NCBI RefSeq assembly: GCF_026000435.1
Contig: NZ_AP026763.1
Location: 1,674,001 to 1,738,000, forward strand
Origin: Vibrio sp. STUT-A11
GTDB taxonomy: Bacteria > Pseudomonadota > Gammaproteobacteria > Enterobacterales > Vibrionaceae
Reading direction: 5' to 3'
DNA: 64,000 bases
Shown one piece after another: positions 9,064-18,341 of this stretch (position 1 is the first letter of the stretch; each line of letters opens with the position of its first letter). A model generated the notes under the pieces. The model searched no databases. It was not told the DNA's origin and was given only the letters and a program-made list of their open reading frames with translations. The translations under genes were made by a program, and so were the position numbers.

Positions 9064-9921
9064 ATGAACAGTGTATTTAACATGTCGACCCAAACGCAGC
9101 GCCATTGGCCAGCTTATCTGTCCCTAGGCTTTAGTAAGTCCGATGACAAAACGCAGATGAAGCGCATGGAGTTTCAAGGACCTTTGCGCGTGCAGCGACC
9201 ATTTTACCCAGAATTGGATGTCTGCCACGTTTATCTGCTTCATCCGCCGGGTGGGTTGGTTTCGGGTGACGATTTGAGTATTCAGATTCATTGCCAAAAC
9301 GATAGTCATGCGCTGATCACCACACCGTCTGCGGGCAAAATTTATAAGGCTGACAGTAAAAACATCGAGCAAAAACAGCATGTCGATATCGAAGTTGATA
9401 ATGCCGCGTGTGAGTGGCTACCCATGGAAACCATCGTTTTCAATGGCGCTCACGGAAAATTGACCACCAACGTAAATCTCTACGGTGACGCGAAGTTTAT
9501 CGGTATCGATGTTTTTTGTTTAGGGCGGCCAAAAAGCCACTTTCCGTTCATTCAGGGAAGTGTTGAGCAGCGTTTATCCATCTATCAAGACGGCACGCCT
9601 CTGTTACTTGAACGCCAATATCTGGCAGCAGACGATCCGCTTTTGACCGCGATAAGTGGTTTCAACAGCAATTTAGTCTCTGGCACCTTAACGGTTGTTG
9701 GATTGAATGACGCTCAAACTACGGTTGAAACGCTGCGAGAACACTTTTCCGCAGATACATATGGCACGTTGAGCATCACTTATCGACTCAATATTTTATT
9801 AGTTCGTTACCTTGGTGATTGCAGTGAACAGGCTCAGCAGCAACTGCGAGCGTGCTGGCAACTTATTCGTCCAGACCTGCTTCGGCGTCCGGCATGCCCA
9901 CCAAGAATTTGGAACACCTAA
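9064..9921 (+). CDS. ureD: Urease accessory protein UreD
   Basis: UreD (UreH) is the scaffold that binds the urease apoprotein and recruits UreF and UreG for nickel insertion. The protein has 285 residues and shows the family hallmarks FQGPLRVQRPFYPE, LHPPGGLVSGDDL and TPSAGKIYK. The second ATG (9082, MSTQTQRHW) is an alternative start. It follows urtE after four bases, and 69 bases separate it from ureA. Confidence 0.94.
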   Translation: MNSVFNMSTQTQRHWPAYLSLGFSKSDDKTQMKRMEFQGPLRVQRPFYPELDVCHVYLLHPPGGLVSGDDLSIQIHCQNDSHALITTPSAGKIYKADSKNIEQKQHVDIEVDNAACEWLPMETIVFNGAHGKLTTNVNLYGDAKFIGIDVFCLGRPKSHFPFIQGSVEQRLSIYQDGTPLLLERQYLAADDPLLTAISGFNSNLVSGTLTVVGLNDAQTTVETLREHFSADTYGTLSITYRLNILLVRYLGDCSEQAQQQLRACWQLIRPDLLRRPACPPRIWNT

Positions 9922-9990
9922 ATAAGCTGTAGTCTGCATCGTAAAGCAGAAAAAAGTAACAACGTAACGTAGAGGTTAGAGGGTTTACAA

Positions 9991-10293
9991 ATGGAATTAT
10001 CTCCAAGAGACAAGGACAAATTATTGCTGTTTACCGCGGCGTTAGTGGCAGAGCGTCGACTCGCTCGTGGCGTAAAACTCAATTATCCAGAAGCGTCTGC
10101 TTATATTTCCGCAGCAATCATGGAAGGCGCTCGCGACGGTAAAACGGTCGCCCAGCTTATGAGTGATGGACGCACACTGCTCACCAAAGATGACGTGATG
10201 GAAGGTATTCCAGAGCTGTTAGAGGAAGTGCAGGTAGAAACGACGTTCCCGGATGGCACAAAGCTGGTCACCGTGCATAACCCGATTCAATAG
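9991..10293 (+). CDS. ureA: Urease gamma subunit
   Basis: Smallest structural subunit of nickel urease (urea + H2O to ammonia and carbamate). At 100 residues it has the normal bacterial length, beginning MELSPRDKDKLLLF and containing LNYPEASAYIS and MEGIPELLEEVQVE, which are diagnostic. Subunits are separate here (UreA, UreB, UreC), the usual arrangement outside Helicobacter. Confidence 0.97.
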   Translation: MELSPRDKDKLLLFTAALVAERRLARGVKLNYPEASAYISAAIMEGARDGKTVAQLMSDGRTLLTKDDVMEGIPELLEEVQVETTFPDGTKLVTVHNPIQ

Positions 10294-10301
10294 GAGTAAC
10301 C

Positions 10302-10607
10302 ATGAAGCCTGGTGAATACATTTTAAGTGACGTGCCAATCGAGCTGAATAATGGACGTCGCACTGAGCAACTGGCAGTGATCAATCATGGTGATCGCCCG
10401 ATCCAAGTTGGCAGTCATTACCACTTTTTTGAGACCAATCCGGCATTAGATTTTGACCGCGAGAAAGCCAGAGGAATGCGACTCAACATTGCGGCTGGTA
10501 CCGCAGTGCGATTCGAGCCGGGGCAAACTCGCAACATTGAGTTGGTCGAGATTGACGGAACGAAAACCATCTATGGCTTCCGCGGTGAAGTCATGGGAAA
10601 GGTCTAA
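10302..10607 (+). CDS. ureB: Urease beta subunit
   Basis: Structural subunit of urease, 101 residues, full length. It starts MKPGEYILSDVPIELNNGR and includes VGSHYHFFETNPALDF and RFEPGQTRNIELVE, all typical. Eight bases separate it from ureA, with AGGAG ahead of the start; 59 bases separate it from ureC. Confidence 0.97.
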   Translation: MKPGEYILSDVPIELNNGRRTEQLAVINHGDRPIQVGSHYHFFETNPALDFDREKARGMRLNIAAGTAVRFEPGQTRNIELVEIDGTKTIYGFRGEVMGKV

Positions 10608-10666
10608 TACAGATTTAGCCAGCTTTAGTGAGATGCTAAGCATTGAAGGTTAAGGAGAACTAAACA

Positions 10667-12373
10667 ATGGCAGAAATTTCTCGTCGCGCCTATGCCGATA
10701 TGTATGGCCCGACAGTAGGCGACAAAGTACGCCTAGCCGACACTGAGCTTTTTATTCAAGTTGAGCAGGATTACACCGTATACGGTGATGAAGTGAAATT
10801 TGGCGGCGGTAAAGTCATTCGAGATGGTATGGGGCAAGGCCAGCTATGTCGTGATCAAGTGATGGACTGCGTGATCACCAATGCGTTAATTCTTGATCAC
10901 TGGGGTATTGTTAAAGCGGATATTGGCATTAAAGATGGCAATATTGCGGCGATCGGCAAAGCAGGTAACAAAGACATTCAACCTGATGTCACGATTAACA
11001 TCGGCGCAAGTACCGAAGTGATTGCTGGCGAAGGTCATATCGTCACGGCAGGTGCTATCGACGCTCACATCCATTTTATTTGTCCACAACAGATCGAAGA
11101 AGCGTTAATGGCAGGCACCACGACCATGATTGGTGGCGGTACTGGTCCTGCAACGGGAACGAACGCTACGACGTGTACTCCAGGTGCTTGGAACATGGCG
11201 CAAATGCTGCGCAGTACGGACCAAATGCCGATGAACTTTGGCTTTTTGGGCAAGGGTAACGCAAGTTTGCCGGAGCCGTTGGCTGAGCAAATTGAATCTG
11301 GCGCTTGCGGGTTAAAACTGCACGAAGACTGGGGTACAACACCCGCATCGATAGACAACTGTTTGTCCGTTGCGGAAAAATACGATGTGCAAGTCGCCAT
11401 TCATACCGACACACTAAATGAGTCTGGCTTTGTGGAAGACACACTTGCAGCGTTTAAAGGACGTACGATTCATACTTACCACACCGAAGGTGCAGGTGGT
11501 GGTCACGCTCCTGACATTATTGTTGCCTGTGGTCAGCCAAACGTACTGCCATCATCAACCAATCCCACACGTCCTTACACGGTGAATACCGTTGACGAAC
11601 ATCTGGATATGTTGATGGTGTGTCACCACCTTGACCCAAATATTCCTGAAGATGTGGCGTTTGCCGATTCTCGTATTCGCAAAGAAACCATTGCAGCAGA
11701 GGACATTCTCCATGATTTAGGGGCGTTCTCCATGATTGCCTCGGATTCACAGGCGATGGGGCGAGTGGGTGAAGTGATTACCCGTACCTGGCAAACCGCG
11801 CACAAGATGAAAGTGCAACGTGGTTACCTGGAGCAAGACAAAGAGATTCAGGCGGATAATTTCCGCGCTAAACGTTACATCGCGAAATACACCATTAATC
11901 CCGCAATCGCGCATGGTGTTGACCATACGGTCGGCTCTCTTGAAGTCGGTAAGCTCGCGGATATCGTTGTTTGGAAACCAGCATTCTTTGGTATTAAGCC
12001 AGCGTTAATCATTAAAGGTGGCTTTATTGCTGCAGCACCAATGGGCGATGCGAATGCGTCAATCCCCACACCTCAACCTGTTCATTATCGCCGTATGTTT
12101 GGCGGTTTTGGTAGCGCTGCTTCTGCAACGTCCGTCACCTTCACCAGCAAAGTCGCCAGTGAGAATGGACTGAAAGACAAACTGGGCTTACAGCGAGCGC
12201 TGATAGCCTGCAAGAATTGCCGAAGTGTCACCAAGAACGACATGATTCTGAACGACTATATGCCGACTGTAACAGTAGACCCACAAACTTATGAAGTTCG
12301 AGCAGATGGCGAGCTATTAACGTGCGACCCAGCGGCAGAGTTGCCTCTCGCACAGCGTTACACCTTGTTCTAA
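10667..12373 (+). CDS. ureC: Urease alpha (catalytic) subunit
   Basis: Catalytic subunit carrying the di-nickel centre, 568 residues, full length. Nickel ligands and active-site groups are visible: the HIH pair in GAIDAHIHF, the carbamylated lysine in CGLKLHEDWG, histidines in AIHTDTLNE and HTYHTEGAGGGHAPD, the mobile-flap Cys-His in MVCHHLDP, and the Asp in MIASDSQAMGR. No key residue is missing, so the enzyme should be active once nickel is inserted. A good ribosome site, AAGGAG, precedes the ATG. Confidence 0.98.
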   Translation: MAEISRRAYADMYGPTVGDKVRLADTELFIQVEQDYTVYGDEVKFGGGKVIRDGMGQGQLCRDQVMDCVITNALILDHWGIVKADIGIKDGNIAAIGKAGNKDIQPDVTINIGASTEVIAGEGHIVTAGAIDAHIHFICPQQIEEALMAGTTTMIGGGTGPATGTNATTCTPGAWNMAQMLRSTDQMPMNFGFLGKGNASLPEPLAEQIESGACGLKLHEDWGTTPASIDNCLSVAEKYDVQVAIHTDTLNESGFVEDTLAAFKGRTIHTYHTEGAGGGHAPDIIVACGQPNVLPSSTNPTRPYTVNTVDEHLDMLMVCHHLDPNIPEDVAFADSRIRKETIAAEDILHDLGAFSMIASDSQAMGRVGEVITRTWQTAHKMKVQRGYLEQDKEIQADNFRAKRYIAKYTINPAIAHGVDHTVGSLEVGKLADIVVWKPAFFGIKPALIIKGGFIAAAPMGDANASIPTPQPVHYRRMFGGFGSAASATSVTFTSKVASENGLKDKLGLQRALIACKNCRSVTKNDMILNDYMPTVTVDPQTYEVRADGELLTCDPAAELPLAQRYTLF

Positions 12374-12401
12374 TCGCTCAGTTTAAAGAAGGAATTTTAT
12401 T

Positions 12402-12890
12402 ATGTACCGAGTAATTAGTCGCTCCGATCATCATCATGGTGAAATCGATGACTCGATTGTATTGGCCTATGAAGTACGTCAACGTGGGCGTTTTCGTGCA
12501 TCAAGCAAGACGGGGATGGACGTGGGCGTTTTTCTACCACGAGGCGATGTTATCCAAGATGGCGACTGCTTGTTTACTGAATGCGGAAAAGTGTTTCTGG
12601 TCGAAGCCCAAGAAGAAGACATCGTCACGGCGTCAGCTAAAGACTGGTTAACGTTTTCCAAAGCGTGCTACCACATGGGGAATCGCCATGTACCAATGGA
12701 AATAGGCGAATTGTGGCTGCGTTTTCAACCTGATCATGTGCTTGAAGAGATGGTCGAACTATTTGGTCTGGAGTGCAACCATCATCAGGCGATGTTTAAT
12801 CCTGAATCTGGTGCGTATCACGGTAGTGGCCATAGTCATTCACACTCTCATGGTGAACATCAGCACAGCCATGGGGAGCACAGTCACTAA
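12402..12890 (+). CDS. ureE: Urease accessory protein UreE (nickel metallochaperone)
   Basis: Delivers nickel to the UreG–UreF–UreD complex. The protein has 162 residues: an N-terminal peptide-binding domain, a metal-binding domain containing the conserved GNRHVP motif, and a C-terminal tail of about 25 residues (SGHSHSHSHGEHQHSHGEHSH region) that is extremely histidine-rich and probably stores nickel. Its stop overlaps the ureF start as TAATG. Confidence 0.96.
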   Translation: MYRVISRSDHHHGEIDDSIVLAYEVRQRGRFRASSKTGMDVGVFLPRGDVIQDGDCLFTECGKVFLVEAQEEDIVTASAKDWLTFSKACYHMGNRHVPMEIGELWLRFQPDHVLEEMVELFGLECNHHQAMFNPESGAYHGSGHSHSHSHGEHQHSHGEHSH

Positions 12891-13552
12891 TGAACGTGCA
12901 GTCATTACTCTCTCTATTGCACCTTAGCAGTCCGAGTCTGCCAATTGGTGCGTTCGCTTACAGCCAAGGGCTGGAAACAGCGGTGGACCTAGAGTGGGTG
13001 ACCGATGAGGTGACACTACAAACCTGGCTTGAGCCAATTCTCAATCATGCTCAAGCCAATTTGGAAATACCACTTTTGGTGCGCAGTTATCAAGCGTGGC
13101 AAACAGACGACTTGGCAGCTTTGGAGCATTGGCAAGCGGTGCTATTGGCAAACCGAGAAACGGCTGAGTTGGTGATGGAAGAACAAAAGCTTGGACAAAC
13201 CTTCCATCGTTTGTTGGCGAGCTTAGAAGTGGAATTACCTCCACAGGCAAAGTCGATGACTTATTTGCCGCTATTTGCCAAAGCATGCCAGCATTTTGGC
13301 GTCTCAATCGAACAAGCAGCGACGGGCTGGCTTTGGTCTTGGCTGGAAAATCAAATCACGGTGGCATGTAAAACGGTTCCGTTGGGGCAGACGTCTGCGC
13401 AACGCGTGCTGATTGCATTGATGCCACAAATTGAACAAGCAATTACGACAGGGTTTGCGGTGGAAGATGAAGCCATTGGGCTGACTTTACCGAATTTTGC
13501 GATGGCCTGTGCATGGCATGAAACCCAATATTCTAGATTATTTAGGAGTTAG
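12890..13552 (+). CDS. ureF: Urease accessory protein UreF
   Basis: All-helical accessory protein that gates GTP hydrolysis by UreG during nickel insertion. The 220 residues carry the family motifs LSSPSLPIGAFAYSQGLE near the N-terminus and LWSWLENQ with LGQTSAQRVL later. It overlaps ureE by one base and ends two bases before the ureG ATG. Confidence 0.95.
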   Translation: MNVQSLLSLLHLSSPSLPIGAFAYSQGLETAVDLEWVTDEVTLQTWLEPILNHAQANLEIPLLVRSYQAWQTDDLAALEHWQAVLLANRETAELVMEEQKLGQTFHRLLASLEVELPPQAKSMTYLPLFAKACQHFGVSIEQAATGWLWSWLENQITVACKTVPLGQTSAQRVLIALMPQIEQAITTGFAVEDEAIGLTLPNFAMACAWHETQYSRLFRS

Positions 13553-13554
13553 TG

Positions 13555-14196
13555 ATGAGTACACAATGTTTACGAGTGGGTGTCGGCGGCCCAGTTGGTT
13601 CAGGGAAAACAGCACTGTTGCGCCAGTTATGTTTAGCGATGCGTCAACACTACGATTTAGCGGTCGTAACCAACGACATTTACACCAAAGAAGACGCAGA
13701 GTTTTTACTGCGCAATGAAGCATTGGAATCCGACCGTATTCTGGGCGTGGAAACTGGAGGTTGTCCACACACTGCAATTCGCGAGGATGCATCTATGAAT
13801 TTGGCAGCGATCGATGAGCTGCAAGATCGTCACCCCGGCTTAGAGTTTGTGTTAGTCGAAAGTGGTGGAGATAACCTGAGTGCGACCTTCAGCCCTGAGT
13901 TATCTGATTTGACGCTTTATGTTATTGACGTGTGCGCGGGAGATAAAATCCCTCGTAAAGGTGGCCCGGGTATCACTAAGTCTGACTTATTAATCATCAA
14001 TAAGACCGACCTGGCACCCATGGTTAATGCATCGTTAGACGTTATGGACCATGACGCGAAAAAGATGCGTGGCGAAAAACCATTTGTATTCACCAACCTG
14101 ATTCGTGGTGATGGCTTACAGGAAGTGATCAATTTTATTGTTGAGCGCGGCATGCTGGAGAAGCGTGACGTCAAAATTGAAGTAACGGAAGCATAA
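13555..14196 (+). CDS. ureG: Urease accessory GTPase UreG
   Basis: SIMIBI-class GTPase that drives nickel transfer to urease. The 213 residues hold the P-loop GPVGSGKT at 12–19, the metal-binding CPH in ETGGCPHTAIRED, VESGGDNL and the guanine-specificity motif NKTD. The ATG at 13555 follows AGGAG at good distance; the GTG one codon earlier is a weaker alternative. Confidence 0.97.
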   Translation: MSTQCLRVGVGGPVGSGKTALLRQLCLAMRQHYDLAVVTNDIYTKEDAEFLLRNEALESDRILGVETGGCPHTAIREDASMNLAAIDELQDRHPGLEFVLVESGGDNLSATFSPELSDLTLYVIDVCAGDKIPRKGGPGITKSDLLIINKTDLAPMVNASLDVMDHDAKKMRGEKPFVFTNLIRGDGLQEVINFIVERGMLEKRDVKIEVTEA

Positions 14197-14207
14197 GGAA
14201 TAGTGAT

Positions 14208-14738
14208 ATGAAAGGATTAATCAAAGGATTGACGGCAAGTCTGGTGTTAGTGAGCGCGAGCAGTTTTGCCCATACTGGTCATCATATGGAGGCCAGTTTT
14301 TCTGAAGGCTTTCTTCACCCATTAACAGGCTGGGATCACTTAACTGCGTTAGCATTGGTTGGTTTGTTTCTGTCTGCGTTTGCTATTCGCCGTGCGAGCC
14401 AAATATCGGCAATCATCATGGTGGCGATTGCTGGAGGGTATGCGATTGGTCTTGAGTGGGCAGCCGCCAGTTCTGTAGAGGCCCTTGTTGTCAGTTCGCT
14501 TATCGGTTTGCCATTGGCTTTTATCGCATTAAAAAAAGGTGGAGCGAGAAGTGTGGTTGCATCGGTAGCTATTATTCTATTCAGCTTGTCTCATGGGTTA
14601 GTTCAGGGCGCAGAGGCACAAGGTTCGTTTGTCCAATTTGGTTTGGGCGTGATGCTAGCGAGCGCATTGGTGATTAGCGTGACGTACGCTATCGCTCGAC
14701 AGGTTATGGCGCTAAAAACGCGTCTTGCTCGTCAATAA
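14208..14738 (+). CDS. ureJ: HupE/UreJ family nickel permease
   Basis: Probable nickel transporter for urease. The 176 residues have a signal-like N-terminus ending near SSFAHTGHH, the HupE/UreJ signature HPLTGWDHL, and about six membrane segments. It closes the operon 11 bases after ureG. No nik ABC importer is present in the window, so this may be the cluster's only dedicated nickel source. Confidence 0.92.
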   Translation: MKGLIKGLTASLVLVSASSFAHTGHHMEASFSEGFLHPLTGWDHLTALALVGLFLSAFAIRRASQISAIIMVAIAGGYAIGLEWAAASSVEALVVSSLIGLPLAFIALKKGGARSVVASVAIILFSLSHGLVQGAEAQGSFVQFGLGVMLASALVISVTYAIARQVMALKTRLARQ

Positions 14739-14794
14739 TTGACTTTGACTTAGTGGTTAGAATCTCGTCATCTAAAACTACAAGAAATATCAAC

Positions 14795-14824
14795 ATGCCG
14801 ACGAAAGTCGGCATTATTGTTTTC
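14795..14824 (+). terminator. Rho-independent terminator of the urt–ure operon
   Basis: A perfect 8-bp stem, ATGCCGAC and GTCGGCAT, with a GAAA tetraloop is followed by TATTGTTTT. It lies 56 bases after the ureJ stop. Confidence 0.85.
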
Positions 14825-15121
14825 AGAGAATAAGGTGCTTCTTGTGGTGAATTATCACGAAAATTATTATTTATGACACGCATTTAGTGAGGTTGAACAC
14901 ATCTCGCGGATGTTTTCTTATGTGAATACAAGTTCATTGATCTAACACCAAATCTTTGTCCTCTAACAGTGCGCATAATCCCGAATCGGAGTCGTAATCA
15001 GCTACGTTGGCTTATTTCGGATTTACATCTTCTACAAAGCTCGTGTTCGAAACCGCAATGCGTTGGTTTATTAACGAAACTCCTAACGTCTTAACACCGT
15101 CTCAGGAAGAGAAGTAGCACT
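14825..15121. other. Spacer upstream of the SLC13 transporter gene
   Basis: About 300 bp without a credible ORF. It must contain the promoter for the transporter/kinase/regulator trio; I could not identify a clear promoter or operator. AGGAAGAGAAG near 15104–15114 is the ribosome site for the gene at 15122. Confidence 0.4.
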
Positions 15122-16540
15122 ATGCGTCCTTATCTTAAATACATCATCCCAACGGTAATCCCGTTACTCATTTGGCTGATGCCGTTATCTGCGTTTCCAT
15201 TTGATGGCATCACTATTGTTCAACAGCGAGTCATTGCGATTTTTTTGTTGGCGGCATTATGCTGGGTATTCGAACCTATTCCAATTTACGCAACTTCGGT
15301 GGTGATTATCGTTCTTGAGCTACTGCTTGTTTCGAATAAAAGTGTTGTTTTGTTTCGGTCTCAAGAAGGGCAGCCGCACTTTGGCGAACTGTTGCAATAC
15401 AACGAGATCATGGCGACCTTTGCCAGCCCAATTATTATGCTGTTCTTAGGTGGTTTCTTTCTGGCGATGGCGGCGACCAAGTACCGTTTGGACGTGAACT
15501 TAGCACGGGTACTATTGAAACCATTTGGGCAAAATCCCAAGTACGTCATGTTGGGGTTGATGTTGATTACCGCTATTTTTTCCATGTTTATGTCTAACAC
15601 GGCAACTACAGCGATGATGTTATCTATCCTGACTCCCGTCATTGCTGTGTTCGGACCGAAAGACCCGGGTAGAATCGCATTTGCTTTGTGTATTCCAGTT
15701 GCAGCAAATATCGGCGGCATCGGGACACCTATCGGGACGCCACCTAACGCGATTGCACTTAAATATTTGGTCGGAGAGAACCTGATTACTTTTGGTGAAT
15801 GGATGGTGTTTGGTGTGCCGTTCGTCGTGATTATGATGGCTCTAGCTTGGGTGCTTATCGGGGCAATGTATAAAGCCGAACAAACCACAATCGACCTGAA
15901 TATTAAAAGTAAATTCCTGAAGACGCCAAAAGCGATGATTGTGTACATTACGTTTGCAGGTACGATCATTCTCTGGTTAATGGGCTCCGCACATGGCATG
16001 AACTCATACACAGTTGCATTGATTCCGGTCGCGGTTTTCTCTTTAACAGGCATCATCAATAAAGAAGATTTAAAGAAAATTTCCTGGGACGTGCTCTGGT
16101 TAGTTTCTGGTGGTATTGCCCTTGGCTTGGCACTGGATAAAACCGGATTGGCGAAGTTAGTGGTACACAGCATTCCATTCGATCAATATTCACCTTATGT
16201 GGTGTTGTTTGGTGCGGCATTCCTTTGTTTAGCGATGGCCAACTTTATGTCACATACGGCCACAGCAAACTTGTTGATGCCTATCATGGCGGCGCTAGGC
16301 ACATCGATGACATCACTAACGCCACTCGGTGGTGAAGTAACCTTGATTCTGGTAGTGACGTTTGCTGCATCGCTTGGTATGTCTCTGCCTATCAGTACAC
16401 CACCTAACGCGCTTGCTCACGCGACCGGGCATGTACAAAGTAACCAAATGGCTCGAATTGGTGTGGTACTCGGTGTTGTAGGTGTGCTGCTAAGCTTTGT
16501 TATGGTTTGGATACTGCACTCTGTGGGGCATATTGGTTAA
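15122..16540 (+). CDS. SLC13/DASS family sodium-coupled transporter
   Basis: Inner-membrane transporter of the divalent anion:sodium symporter class, which moves dicarboxylates, sulfate or similar anions. The 472 residues form about 11–12 membrane segments. Both family repeats are visible: SNTATTAMML with IGTPPNAIAL in the first half, and SHTATANLLMP with ISTPPNALAH in the second; these SNT/SHT and TPPN motifs bind sodium and substrate carboxylates. The substrate cannot be told by eye. It ends three bases before a histidine kinase gene, so its substrate or flux may be what the kinase system controls. Confidence 0.88.
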   Translation: MRPYLKYIIPTVIPLLIWLMPLSAFPFDGITIVQQRVIAIFLLAALCWVFEPIPIYATSVVIIVLELLLVSNKSVVLFRSQEGQPHFGELLQYNEIMATFASPIIMLFLGGFFLAMAATKYRLDVNLARVLLKPFGQNPKYVMLGLMLITAIFSMFMSNTATTAMMLSILTPVIAVFGPKDPGRIAFALCIPVAANIGGIGTPIGTPPNAIALKYLVGENLITFGEWMVFGVPFVVIMMALAWVLIGAMYKAEQTTIDLNIKSKFLKTPKAMIVYITFAGTIILWLMGSAHGMNSYTVALIPVAVFSLTGIINKEDLKKISWDVLWLVSGGIALGLALDKTGLAKLVVHSIPFDQYSPYVVLFGAAFLCLAMANFMSHTATANLLMPIMAALGTSMTSLTPLGGEVTLILVVTFAASLGMSLPISTPPNALAHATGHVQSNQMARIGVVLGVVGVLLSFVMVWILHSVGHIG

Positions 16541-16543
16541 TCC

Positions 16544-17881
16544 ATGTATGAAAGCAAATTAGATGCGTTGGTAGAACGCTATTTCGATAATAACGACCGA
16601 CGAATTAATGTGTCGGCAGGGGCGGTACTGATTGAACAAGCTGGCTATAACGATCGTCTATATTTCGTTATTTCGGGTGAATTGACGGGCTACTACTCAG
16701 AAGATGACAAAAAGCCGATTAAAGTTTTCTCTGCTTCGGAAGGGGCTTTCATCGGGGTGCATAGTTTCTTTTCTGGTACTTGGACTGCGTCTTCGACGGT
16801 GGTCGCTCAAACCGATGCAGAGCTAGCTTGGATAGAGCGCAGTACGCCAGCGGTGCAAGAGTCACAATTTGGCCCTCTGACAACGCAATTTATGCCGGTA
16901 ATGGTCAACGAGTTATCTCGTCGTCAGCACCGTGCAATGGAAGAGGCGCTCGCAAAAGAAAAGGCATTGCAAAAGCTTCATACCGCAGAACAGATGACAA
17001 CATTAGGTCAATTAGCCGCGGGCATCGCTCATGAGCTGAACAACGCCATTGGGGTGGTGAGCAGTAAATCCGAACGGTTAGAAACGGTGATTATGGAGCT
17101 GCTAGAAGAAGTGCATCCGGAGGCTAGCCAGTTTTTTGATTTTGGTTTGCTACAAGGACAAAAAGTCTCCTCTAGTGAAGCACGTAAACGAGGCAAACAC
17201 TTTGAGAAGTATTATGGACTGCCGAGAGATATCGCGAGAGACTTAGCTCGCGCGGTACCAGAAGATTATCTTACGGAGCATTGGTTGAAACGCCCGGAAG
17301 AAGCCATCAGGTACTGGCAGGTGGGAAGAGACCTGCATGATTTGCGTCTCGCTTCCAAACATACGGTTGGCATCGTGCGTTCTGTTAAGCAACTGGGTCG
17401 AACCGATATCGATCTGGATGAGGCTTTGAATATCAATGATTCGATTAACCGAGCGATAGCATTGCTACAGAGTGATTTAAGACGAGTACAAGTTCGTTTT
17501 AGTCCTGCGGAACTGCCTTTGTTTGTTGGTTCGCAAACTGAGCTTGTACAGATTTGGGTGAATATCTTAAAAAACGCTTGTGATGCGCTCATTAGCGTAG
17601 ATTCGCCAGTCATCGAGATACAAACTCGAGCCAGCAAAGGCAAAGTCCTTGTCACTATCGCGAATAACGGTCCGGAGATAGATGAAGCGACGCGTAGAAA
17701 AATCTTTCGGCCAAACTTTACCACCAAGAAAGGTGGGTTGTCTTTTGGGCTTGGGTTGGGGCTGTCGATTGTGAAGAGAATTATCGCTGGATACAACGGC
17801 TCAATTGTCGTCAAGAGTGACAGTGACAAAACTATTTTTAGAATCAAATTACCGGTAGAGGGTGAACATGGAGAAGCTTAA
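16544..17881 (+). CDS. Soluble histidine kinase with N-terminal cyclic-nucleotide-binding-like domain
   Basis: Cytoplasmic sensor kinase, 445 residues, no membrane segment. Residues about 10–125 look like a Crp-type beta-barrel (VLIEQAGYNDRLYFVISGEL). The expected phosphate-binding cassette is degenerate: the stretch near EGAFIGVHSFFSGTWTASS lacks the cassette arginine, so cAMP binding is doubtful. A short coiled coil leads to the phospho-acceptor box GIAHELNNAIG (His163). A helical insert of about 100 residues follows, then a HATPase with NILKNACDAL, IANNGPEI and FGLGLGLSIVKRI. No receiver is attached; the next gene encodes one. The start follows the transporter stop by three bases and lacks a ribosome site of its own, suggesting coupling. 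Confidence 0.87.
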   Translation: MYESKLDALVERYFDNNDRRINVSAGAVLIEQAGYNDRLYFVISGELTGYYSEDDKKPIKVFSASEGAFIGVHSFFSGTWTASSTVVAQTDAELAWIERSTPAVQESQFGPLTTQFMPVMVNELSRRQHRAMEEALAKEKALQKLHTAEQMTTLGQLAAGIAHELNNAIGVVSSKSERLETVIMELLEEVHPEASQFFDFGLLQGQKVSSSEARKRGKHFEKYYGLPRDIARDLARAVPEDYLTEHWLKRPEEAIRYWQVGRDLHDLRLASKHTVGIVRSVKQLGRTDIDLDEALNINDSINRAIALLQSDLRRVQVRFSPAELPLFVGSQTELVQIWVNILKNACDALISVDSPVIEIQTRASKGKVLVTIANNGPEIDEATRRKIFRPNFTTKKGGLSFGLGLGLSIVKRIIAGYNGSIVVKSDSDKTIFRIKLPVEGEHGEA

Positions 17882-18341
17882 TTTAATTTGCGTTGATGAC
17901 CAACGAGAGGTGTTAAGCGCGGTTTTACTTGATCTAGAGCCATTAACTCAGTGGCTAAACATAGAAGATTGTGAGTCGGCAGATGAAGTTCTGGAACTGA
18001 TGGACGAGCTTGATGCAGAGGGTGAAATGATTGCTTTGATCATCTCTGATCATGTTATGCCAGGTAAAACAGGCGTAGAGCTCCTGGCTGAAATTTCAAA
18101 AGACAGTCGTTTTACTGATACCAGAAAAGTCCTGTTAACCGGTCAGGCGACGCACACAGATACGATTAATGCGATTAACACTGCTGGAATTGATCGTTAT
18201 TTTGAGAAGCCGTGGCAGGCAAATCAGTTGGTGGAATGTGTGAGAAACTTAGTTACCAAATACATCTTTGATAAAGGGTTGGATTACACTCAATACCATG
18301 AACACTTAGATCAAAGTGTGGTTTTTGAACGGCTTAGATAA
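17868..18341 (+). CDS. Single-domain response regulator
   Basis: Likely partner of the kinase before it, whose 3' end it overlaps by 14 bases. The 157 residues are a receiver domain with acidic pair Asp10/Asp11, acceptor Asp61 in IISDHVMPGKTG, and conserved Lys114 in RYFEKPW. About 40 residues follow without a recognisable output domain. Output may be protein contact or phosphorelay. The ATG at 17868 has GAGGG ahead of it; GTG at 17862 is possible. Confidence 0.87.
   Translation: MEKLNLICVDDQREVLSAVLLDLEPLTQWLNIEDCESADEVLELMDELDAEGEMIALIISDHVMPGKTGVELLAEISKDSRFTDTRKVLLTGQATHTDTINAINTAGIDRYFEKPWQANQLVECVRNLVTKYIFDKGLDYTQYHEHLDQSVVFERLR

Noticed and set aside
15361..16173. Long minus-strand ORF (270 codons) inside the SLC13 gene
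   Set aside because: It is the exact antisense of a well-supported transporter gene, has the composition of a shadow frame and no ribosome site.
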